A stretch of DNA of 5,080 bases from Syntrophobacterales bacterium (GTDB lineage Bacteria > Desulfobacterota > Syntrophobacteria > BM002), in NCBI GenBank assembly GCA_030613915.1, contig JAUWKY010000189.1, positions 1 through 5,080 of the forward strand, read 5' to 3'. Made by a program: the position numbers and the translations under genes. Position 1 is the stretch's first letter, and every line of letters starts with the position of its first letter. Below the pieces are notes generated by a model, which had not been told where the DNA came from, ran no database searches, and was given only the letters and a program-made list of their open reading frames with translations. This document shows positions 1 to 5,080 of this stretch, piece after piece.

Positions 1-30
1 CGGCTAAACAGGCAGAGGGCAGCAGTTTCA

Positions 31-58
31 ACTAGGCACTAAACACTAGAGGCTAGGC
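31..58. repeat. Degenerate tandem heptamers, cluster A
   Basis: Four consecutive 7-base units are visible on the plus strand: ACTAGGC at 31, ACTAAAC at 38, ACTAGAG at 45 and GCTAGGC at 52. Every unit shares CTA at positions 2-4, and CTAGGCAC occurs twice, at 32-39 and 53-60. The cluster is non-coding tail after the regulator gene, and the period of seven argues against a translated remnant. Confidence 0.55.
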
Positions 59-82
59 ACGAGAATGATTCGAAATGTGCCT
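55..82. other. Weak inverted repeat between the heptamer clusters
   Basis: AGGCAC (55-60) and GTGCCT (77-82) form a 6-bp stem with a 16-base loop containing the palindrome TTCGAA (69-74). On the minus strand no T-run follows, so it is not a standard intrinsic terminator for the regulator gene. It may be part of the repeat element or a weak 3'-end structure. Confidence 0.3.
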
Positions 83-85
83 TTC

Positions 86-113
86 ACTCTATGCTCTATG
101 CCCCCTGCTCTAT
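86..113. repeat. Degenerate tandem heptamers, cluster B
   Basis: Four consecutive 7-base units are visible on the plus strand: ACTCTAT at 86, GCTCTAT at 93, GCCCCCT at 100 and GCTCTAT at 107. CTCTATG occurs exactly three times, at 87-93, 94-100 and 108-114. The period matches cluster A but the unit differs, and the two clusters are 27 bases apart. Confidence 0.55.
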
Positions 114-126
114 GATAACCAACTGG

Positions 127-1530
127 CTATGTAATTCCGTATTTATTGAGACGATAGAGCAGGGTGTTTCTGGTGATGCCTAGAAGTTTGGCTGTCTGTA
201 CCTGGTTTTTGCTGGTTTGCGTGTAGGCAGTGGTAATAATTTTTTTGATCACGTCATCGAGGCAGATTCCAGATGAGGGAATCTGAGATGGTGGAAAATC
301 CTGGGTCTCTTTTCCAGGATCACGCTTGGTTGGGGCAGGGGAGGGGGTTGTTGGCGTAAGGAAATCAAGATGTTCAGGTTTTACTTCGGTGGAATCTTCC
401 AGGAGGGTTACTCGCTCAATGGCATTCTTGAGTTCGCGGACATTGCCTTTCCACGGGTGATTCAGCAAGATTTCTTCAGCTTTCGGTAACACTTTCTGAA
501 ATTTCTTGTCATATTTTTTGTTAAAGATTTCGAGACAATAGTTAACCAGAAGCGGAATATCCTCTTTGCGCTCCCGCAGAGGAGGGATGTTGATGGCAAT
601 GGTGGCTAGACGGAAATAGAGGTCTTGGCGAAACTGGCCGTTTTCAATTAGTTTCTCCAGCGGTTGGTTGGTAGCGGCAATGACACGGACGTCTGCCTTC
701 TTTGGCTGTGAGTCGCCCACTGCGTAGAATTCCTTTTCTTCCAGAATCCTGAGAAGCTTGGCCTGAACATCCAGAGGCAGGTCAGCTACCTCGTCAAGAA
801 GAAGGGTTCCGTTGTGGGCCTCCTCGAAAAAGCCCTTCTTACCTTTGGTATGGGCACCGGTGAAGGCACCCCGCTTGTAGCCGAACAGCTCACTTTCCAC
901 CACCTCTTTGTTTATGGCGGCACAGTTGACCGCTACAAACGGGCTGGCGACTCTGTGTCTGTTGAAATGGATGGCCCGGGCAAAAAGCTCCTTACCCACC
1001 CCACTCTCACCACCGATGTAGACATTGGCATCCGGACTTCTGGCAATCCGCTTGGCCATGGAAAGGGCCGCCAAGAACTCGGGGCTCTTGCCGATCAGAT
1101 TGTCGATGTTGTATTCCTTGGAGAGGGCTTTACGCAGGGCGGCGATCTCTTGTTTATAGTGCAACCGTTCCAGGGCCTTATCAATGGCAATTTGCAGCTC
1201 GTCCATGTCAATGGGCTTGGTCAGGTAGTCAACCGCCCCTTGATTGATAGCCTGAACAACATTTCTTGCTTCTCCATGAGCGGTAACCATGATTACCGCG
1301 ACATAATCGTCAATTTCTCTTATTTTCTGAAGTGTTTCGAGACCACTGCCTCCGGGCATGGAGATGTCCAACAAGACCACATCCGGTGGATTCTCCCTCA
1401 CCTGCTGAATGGCCTTCTCACTATTGCGGGCTTCCGCAACTTTATAATCCTTCTTAAGGGCTCCTTTTAAAGAGGTCCTGAAGGACGCTTCGTCATCCAC
1501 GATGAGAATTTTATAGATAGCCTCGTCCAT
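127..1530 (-). CDS. NtrC-family sigma-54-dependent response regulator
   Basis: This is a cytoplasmic transcription activator that, when phosphorylated, should hydrolyse ATP to remodel sigma-54 RNA polymerase. Numbering from the ATG at 1530 (467 aa), a receiver domain covers about 7-120, with acidic pocket D12/D13, phosphoacceptor D55, T83 and K105. The AAA+ domain (about 145-375) has Walker A GESGVGKE at 174-181, the sigma-54 contact loop GAFTGA at 221-226, Walker B LLLDE at 243-247, sensor I ATN at 286-288, the arginine-finger segment RQDLYFRL at 301-308 and sensor II GNVREL at 362-367. A Pro/Ser/Thr-rich linker (391-421) leads to a Fis-type helix-turn-helix (about 441-462). Length is normal for the family and all key residues are present; Walker A has Val where Thr is usual. 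An in-frame GTG at 1542 would add four residues, but ATG at 1530 has GGTGGA at good spacing. It follows the kinase gene by 112 bases, so it is probably that kinase's partner. The target genes, and hence a gene name, cannot be told from sequence. Confidence 0.96.
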   Translation of the reverse strand: MDEAIYKILIVDDEASFRTSLKGALKKDYKVAEARNSEKAIQQVRENPPDVVLLDISMPGGSGLETLQKIREIDDYVAVIMVTAHGEARNVVQAINQGAVDYLTKPIDMDELQIAIDKALERLHYKQEIAALRKALSKEYNIDNLIGKSPEFLAALSMAKRIARSPDANVYIGGESGVGKELFARAIHFNRHRVASPFVAVNCAAINKEVVESELFGYKRGAFTGAHTKGKKGFFEEAHNGTLLLDEVADLPLDVQAKLLRILEEKEFYAVGDSQPKKADVRVIAATNQPLEKLIENGQFRQDLYFRLATIAINIPPLRERKEDIPLLVNYCLEIFNKKYDKKFQKVLPKAEEILLNHPWKGNVRELKNAIERVTLLEDSTEVKPEHLDFLTPTTPSPAPTKRDPGKETQDFPPSQIPSSGICLDDVIKKIITTAYTQTSKNQVQTAKLLGITRNTLLYRLNKYGIT

Positions 1531-1541
1531 GAGTTCCACCA
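1531..1541 (-). promoter_or_regulatory. Ribosome binding site that decides the regulator start
   Basis: On the minus strand the bases just before ATG 1530 read GGTGGAACTC, a Shine-Dalgarno-like GGTGGA followed by a short spacer. The alternative GTG at 1542 lies beside this element and has no purine-rich block of its own upstream. The ATG is therefore the better start, and the receiver domain is intact with either choice. Confidence 0.6.
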
Positions 1542-1556
1542 CAGATTTAGAATTGT

Positions 1557-1572
1557 CAGGGAAAATTTCCTG
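1557..1572. promoter_or_regulatory. Imperfect dyad between kinase and regulator genes
   Basis: The plus strand reads CAGGGAAAATTTCCTG, with outer arms CAGG and CCTG and an AT-rich centre; 12 of 16 positions are symmetric. It lies about 27 bases before the regulator ATG. The 97-base gap around it (1546-1642) shows no convincing sigma-70 promoter, no GG-N10-GC sigma-54 element and no hairpin followed by a T-run, so read-through from the kinase gene is the simplest picture. The dyad could be an operator or chance symmetry in AT-rich DNA. Confidence 0.25.
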
Positions 1573-1642
1573 GAGTTATACACCTTTTTGCGATTCTATG
1601 CGAGTGTTTTTTATGGGAATTATGCCTGATTCAGACTCTCCC

Positions 1643-4600
1643 CTATTCCTCGACGGTCTTGAACATGATCCTGAAAACGGTTCCTTGCCCCTCTTTGCTG
1701 GATACCCGGATTGCGGCTTGGTTCTTGTCCAGTATTTGGCGAGCGATTGACAGGCCCAGCCCGGTTCCTTCCGGCTTGTTGGTAAAAAAGGGATCAAAGA
1801 TTTTGGAGAGATTTTCATTTGGTATTCCCAGCCCGGTGTCGCCAACCAGCAATTCAACCCGCCGAGTGGTTGAGTCCGTTTGGGTGGTAACGGTCAAATC
1901 GCCACCATCGGGCATGGCTTGCATGGCATTGATTACCAGGTTGATGACTACTTGAGAAATCTGGGCCGGGTCAATGAGCACGGCTGGCAGATGATCGGCC
2001 AGGTTGAAGTGAACCCTGAGATCGTCTTGGCGCAACTGTACCCTGGTAAGCTCGTGGACGCTCAGTACCACCTCGTTGATATTATTTTCCACCAGGTGGG
2101 CTGGTCTCGGTTTGGAAAACTCCAAGATTTCAGAGATGATCCGTTCGATCTTCTTGACTTCTTTTTGAATGTCGAGCATGTAGACCTGATGCTCTTCGCC
2201 AACATCCAGATCCCGCAGGAGGATCTGCGTGTTGAGATTGATGGTGGCCATTGGATTTCTAATCTCGTGTGCTATACCTGCGGCAAGGGTGCCCAAAGAT
2301 GCCATCTTGTCCGCCTGCACCAGCTGCCGTTCCATTTTTATCTTATCGGTCACGTCGATGCCGTAGTTGATGATCAGGGAAAGATTGCCGGAGGCATCAA
2401 AGATGGGATAGGTGTACTCCTCAAGTGTTCTATTGACAATTGGATTGGTGCTGAGACGGTGTGAAGGCTTGCTGGTACGGATGGTCTCGCTCACCGGGCA
2501 ATTGAGGCAGGGTTCACTTTCTTTGCGAAAAGCTTCGTAGCATTTTCTCCCCAAAAGCCGAGGAATTTTATCCCCAAAAAAGGAAGCGGTCGCTTTGTTA
2601 ACCATGATTATGTTGTGGTCCAGATCAGTAATGGCTAACGGCGACATAATTCCGTCGAAGACCGCCATCAACCTCTTCTTGCTTTCAATGATGGCCTGTT
2701 CAAGGTGCTTCTGGCGCAGCTCTTTCTCTTTGCGCTGGGTAATATCTCGGACCACACTCATCAGATATTTTTCGCCTTTGAGCCTCAGGATAGAGGTGTT
2801 GACCTCTACCGGCATCTGGCTGCCATCCTTGCGCATCATTATTTCTTCGCGATGCTGGCTGGGCTCGCCCTCCTTCTCCTCCTCTTGAACCTGGCTGTCA
2901 TCTTGATGGACGAGGTCGGCCATGGTGAGGTGTAGCAGTTCATCCCGACTATAGCCGAGCATTTCACGGGTCTTGGTGTTGATGTCCACTATGTGGCCGT
3001 CGAAAGTCTCCAAAAAGACGGCGTCGTTGGCGCCTTCCACCAGGGTTCGGTAGCGCTCCTCCGAATCTCTTAGTGCCTGTTCTGTCTGTTTGCGCTGAGT
3101 AACGTCTTCTAAGATTGCCTGGAATGCCGGACGTCCGTCGAAAAAGATCAGGCCTATGGTAGCCCGAATGTCCATGGTGGAATCGTCACTTGCCAAGCCG
3201 CGAAATTCAAGGGTCTGCTCAGATTGTGCCGAACGCTCCTTGTCGAGGTTCCGAGTCAGGTCTGCAAAGGTCTGACGGTCCCCAGGATGAAGCAATTCGA
3301 TGAAATCCCGGCCCATGAGCGAGGAAGGCTGGGGATAGTTAAACATGGTGGCCATTACCTTGTTGCAATAACGAATGACACCTTGATTATCTATGATGCT
3401 GATCGGATACAGGTTGCCCTCTACTAAAGAGCGATACTTGTCTTCGGAGCGAATGAGCGCCTCCTGAAGCTCGCGTCGTTCTTCTTCGACCTCGAGCGCT
3501 CTGGCGAGCATGGAGAAAACGGCCATCTCGTGGGGGAGCACTTTGTGGCCTTCAGTGAAGGCGACGCAGAAAGAGCCGCAACAGCGCTCATTGACCAAGA
3601 GTGGCTTGCAAATGCTTGTTTGCAACTTATGGTGCTTTACCAGATAGTCTTTTTGCAGCTCTGCATCTTGACCGAGGTTTTCATAAACCTCCGGTTGTTC
3701 GCTGGTACTTTGCATGATTTTACTAAGCAGAGGGCCTCTCTGCACTTTGCTGCCTTCTTTTACCTCCACTTGACCGTCGGCATGAGCCAAGGTAAGCGAC
3801 GGTTCTTTTCCGTCCCTCTCAGCTCTGTAGTGAAGAGAACAAGAGGCGGCCAGCAGGTTGCTGGCTTCGAGGATAACTTTTCGGATATTGGCGTTGTGAT
3901 CAGTATCGAAGTTAAAGAAGAGCTGATTCAATGAGCTGGTTCGTTTTTCCAGTCGCTTCTGAGGGGTAATATCGAGAAGGATGCCGCTGACGTGATCGAT
4001 GTTGTTGTCCTCATCGAAGACCGCTTGGCCTCTCACTTGGAGCCACCTGTTTTTGTCATCGCGGTTCCGGATGAGGTATTCCCGAACCAGACTGCCTTCC
4101 TGCTCCGAGGCAGAATGGAGCAAATCTGCTGCGAGGGAGCCGGTCTCATCACCGCAGAGTGACGACCAGAGATCGGGCTCCGTCTCAAAAGCTTCAGGAG
4201 CGTACCCGGTTAGCTCTTTGATTTTCTCATCCACAAATTGGGTAGTCCCATCGGCAAAGACGGTGAACACTACTCCTGGGATATTTACGAGCAGACTTCT
4301 GAAGCGTTGCTCAGAACGCCGAATCGTTTTTAACTGCTGGCGTTCCCGCCAGGCCCGTTTTAATTTGGCCTCAAACTCGTCGTTGCTGAAAGGTTTCTGG
4401 ATAAAGTCTATGGCACCTGCAACCAGGACATCGTCATACGAGTAGTGCATGTTGAAGGCGGTCATCAGTATGACGTCAGTTTTGGGATAGTGCTCTTTGA
4501 TGAACTTGGTGAGCTGGAGTCCATCCATCCCCGGCATTGCGATGTCACTGATTACCAGGGAGAAGACCTCTTTTGCCAAAAGATCTTTCGCCTCAGAGGG

Positions 4601-4744
4601 CTTGGAGGCAGTGGCTGACTCGAGGCCAATATTCTGGATGATGTCAGCGCAGAGACTGCGCACTTCATCAACATCATCCACCACCAGAATCTTACCCGCT
4701 GGTAGATCGAGCTTTAGCCAGGGTACCGGTTCGGTGTCATTCAT
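1643..4744 (-). CDS. Soluble sensor histidine kinase, REC-PAS-GAF-PAS-PAS-PAS-HisKA-HATPase
   Basis: This 1033-residue cytoplasmic kinase should sense an internal signal, autophosphorylate and phosphorylate the regulator encoded just downstream. Domains in order: receiver (about 18-135; D23/D24, acceptor D67, T95, K117); PAS1 (143-263); GAF (268-420); PAS2 (431-552); PAS3 (559-672); PAS4 (690-802); HisKA dimerisation domain with H826 in HEIRNP; ATPase domain with N-box N935/N939, G1 DTGLG at 969-973, F-box FDPFF at 983-987 and G2 GTGLGL at 993-998. Each PAS domain ends in the usual Asp-hydrophobic-Thr signalling motif (D258, D547, D667, D797). The ExxN after the histidine fits a kinase that can also dephosphorylate its partner. 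No transmembrane segment, signal peptide or C-terminal HPt domain is visible. PAS4 carries C735, C746 and C749, a possible metal or redox site, and the GAF domain is Cys-rich. The ATG at 4744 is the first start after an in-frame TAA at 4769-4771. The ligand is unknown. Confidence 0.96.
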   Translation of the reverse strand: MNDTEPVPWLKLDLPAGKILVVDDVDEVRSLCADIIQNIGLESATASKPSEAKDLLAKEVFSLVISDIAMPGMDGLQLTKFIKEHYPKTDVILMTAFNMHYSYDDVLVAGAIDFIQKPFSNDEFEAKLKRAWRERQQLKTIRRSEQRFRSLLVNIPGVVFTVFADGTTQFVDEKIKELTGYAPEAFETEPDLWSSLCGDETGSLAADLLHSASEQEGSLVREYLIRNRDDKNRWLQVRGQAVFDEDNNIDHVSGILLDITPQKRLEKRTSSLNQLFFNFDTDHNANIRKVILEASNLLAASCSLHYRAERDGKEPSLTLAHADGQVEVKEGSKVQRGPLLSKIMQSTSEQPEVYENLGQDAELQKDYLVKHHKLQTSICKPLLVNERCCGSFCVAFTEGHKVLPHEMAVFSMLARALEVEEERRELQEALIRSEDKYRSLVEGNLYPISIIDNQGVIRYCNKVMATMFNYPQPSSLMGRDFIELLHPGDRQTFADLTRNLDKERSAQSEQTLEFRGLASDDSTMDIRATIGLIFFDGRPAFQAILEDVTQRKQTEQALRDSEERYRTLVEGANDAVFLETFDGHIVDINTKTREMLGYSRDELLHLTMADLVHQDDSQVQEEEKEGEPSQHREEIMMRKDGSQMPVEVNTSILRLKGEKYLMSVVRDITQRKEKELRQKHLEQAIIESKKRLMAVFDGIMSPLAITDLDHNIIMVNKATASFFGDKIPRLLGRKCYEAFRKESEPCLNCPVSETIRTSKPSHRLSTNPIVNRTLEEYTYPIFDASGNLSLIINYGIDVTDKIKMERQLVQADKMASLGTLAAGIAHEIRNPMATINLNTQILLRDLDVGEEHQVYMLDIQKEVKKIERIISEILEFSKPRPAHLVENNINEVVLSVHELTRVQLRQDDLRVHFNLADHLPAVLIDPAQISQVVINLVINAMQAMPDGGDLTVTTQTDSTTRRVELLVGDTGLGIPNENLSKIFDPFFTNKPEGTGLGLSIARQILDKNQAAIRVSSKEGQGTVFRIMFKTVEE

Positions 4745-4749
4745 GGGTG

Positions 4750-4768
4750 CCCCCGATTTATTCGGGAG
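4750..4768 (-). promoter_or_regulatory. Hairpin burying the kinase ribosome binding site
   Basis: In the minus-strand transcript, CTCCCGA and TCGGGGG flank the loop ATAAA and form a 7-bp stem with one G-U pair. The 3' arm GGGGG is also the only Shine-Dalgarno-like purine block before the kinase ATG, five bases further on. If the stem forms, ribosome access would be limited. The stem is seen directly; its regulatory effect is inferred. Confidence 0.45.
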
Positions 4769-4791
4769 TTAGGTCAATTCATACCGTTAAA

Positions 4792-4810
4792 GTGCGATAC
4801 ACTGTAGCAC
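4792..4810. promoter_or_regulatory. Imperfect dyad over the -10 element
   Basis: The plus strand has GTGC, then TACA-C-TGTA, then GCAC, with an extra GA between the left outer and inner arms. The result is an interrupted palindrome covering the proposed -10 box and start site. A repressor bound here would block the promoter. It may instead be chance, since the perfect inner part is only 9 bases. Confidence 0.35.
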
Positions 4811-4829
4811 CTATGAGAAAAGATTTCAA
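4801..4829 (-). promoter_or_regulatory. Sigma-70-type promoter for the kinase-regulator operon
   Basis: On the minus strand, TTGAAA (4829-4824, five of six consensus -35 bases) and TACAGT (4806-4801, four of six consensus -10 bases) are separated by exactly 17 bases. Transcription would begin near 4794, giving a leader of about 50 bases that contains the ribosome-site hairpin. No T-run terminator is seen between the upstream small gene and this promoter, so some read-through from that gene is also possible. Confidence 0.5.
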
Positions 4830-4842
4830 TTGGAATTCTGAA
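4825..4842. promoter_or_regulatory. Imperfect dyad over the -35 element
   Basis: The plus strand reads TTCAATT, GG, then AATTCTGAA, a palindrome with a single extra C in the right arm. It overlaps the proposed -35 box at 4824-4829. It is a candidate operator or activator site; AT-rich sequence makes chance symmetry plausible. Confidence 0.3.
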
Positions 4843-4855
4843 GGGATGCGGCTCC

Positions 4856-5074
4856 TCAACTCTCCTCGGCCTTCCCAATGGTCTGCCGATGACGAGGCTC
4901 ATCTTTTTTCCGAGGGACAGCTCTGATAAGCAGTAACAGGAAAAAAGCAGCCAGGAATGTCTTTATTGTCAGAGCGAAGATAGTATCTGCAGACCAGATG
5001 AACAGGATAGGAACAATGATAACTCCCAACAGTATGAGGAGGATGGTAATGAGATTTTCTTTGCGACTATTCAT
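4856..5074 (-). CDS. Small two-helix membrane protein of unknown function
   Basis: This 72-residue protein matches no family that I recognise. A short charged N-terminus (MNSRKEN) is followed by a hydrophobic segment at about 8-28 and a second at about 31-51, separated by only a few residues (SAD), so the pair should form a membrane hairpin. The tail from 51 to 72 is hydrophilic, with a basic stretch RKKDEPRHR. The positive-inside rule places both ends in the cytoplasm. The ATG at 5074 has only six bases of upstream sequence in the window (AGCATC, no stop in frame), so the ribosome site cannot be judged and the true start may lie further upstream. It ends 111 bases before the kinase on the same strand. 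It might be an accessory to the soluble kinase, but proximity is the only support. Confidence 0.7.
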   Translation of the reverse strand: MNSRKENLITILLILLGVIIVPILFIWSADTIFALTIKTFLAAFFLLLLIRAVPRKKDEPRHRQTIGKAEES

Positions 5075-5080
5075 GATGCT

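Noticed and set aside
31..113. CRISPR-like repeats
   Set aside because: Units are 7 bases, tandem and degenerate, with no regular spacers and no cas genes.
115..130. Short hairpin at the regulator stop codon as a possible terminator
   Set aside because: ATAGCC and GGTTAT pair with a G-U and a 4-base loop, but the stem is weak, overlaps the stop codon and is not followed by a T-run on the minus strand.
814..1470. A 218-codon open frame on the plus strand opposite the regulator gene
   Set aside because: It lies wholly antisense to well-conserved receiver and AAA+ coding sequence. Its translation shows no domain, and it has no convincing ribosome site. It is best read as a mirror of the real gene.
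1576..1642. Independent promoter for the regulator gene
   Set aside because: TATAAC and TAGAAT look like -10 boxes on the minus strand, but neither has an acceptable -35 about 17 bases upstream.
1576..1857. A 93-codon minus-strand frame overlapping the end of the kinase gene
   Set aside because: It sits out of frame over the conserved G1, F and G2 boxes of the kinase and has a low-complexity, unrecognisable product.
1880..2464. A 194-codon open frame on the plus strand opposite the kinase ATPase and HisKA region
   Set aside because: It is antisense to conserved catalytic motifs and has no recognisable family.

Overview
The window carries a compact signalling locus read entirely from the minus strand. 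In order of transcription it holds a small two-helix membrane protein (5074 to 4856), a 1033-residue soluble sensor histidine kinase with its own N-terminal receiver domain (4744 to 1643), and an NtrC-type sigma-54-dependent response regulator (1530 to 127). The remainder is short intergenic DNA of about 110 bases between each pair of genes, plus a 126-base tail after the last gene. No tRNA, rRNA, CRISPR array, insertion sequence or phage gene was seen.

The protein style suggests a Gram-negative bacterium of the Desulfobacterota (former Deltaproteobacteria) or a close relative. It rests on the cytoplasmic multi-PAS kinase with an N-terminal receiver, a PAS domain with a Cys-x10-Cys-x2-Cys-Pro motif, the paired sigma-54 activator, base composition near half GC by eye, and short tandem heptamers in an intergenic tail. 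This is an inference from style; no marker gene is present.

The likely working model is a two-component system. The kinase senses an intracellular signal through four PAS domains and one GAF domain, because it has no transmembrane segment or signal peptide. It autophosphorylates at His826 and passes the phosphate to Asp55 of the regulator. The regulator would then assemble as an AAA+ ring and open sigma-54 promoters. No -24/-12 element was found in the intergenic DNA shown, so its targets probably lie elsewhere. The kinase's own receiver (Asp67) adds an input or feedback branch.

The most interesting non-coding DNA is upstream of the kinase gene. A good sigma-70-type promoter is overlapped by two imperfect dyads, followed by an RNA hairpin that would bury the kinase ribosome binding site. 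The tail after the regulator holds two clusters of degenerate 7-base repeats. The genes belong to well-known families. I see no convincing evidence of a wholly new system, but the sensor architecture and control region deserve a second look.
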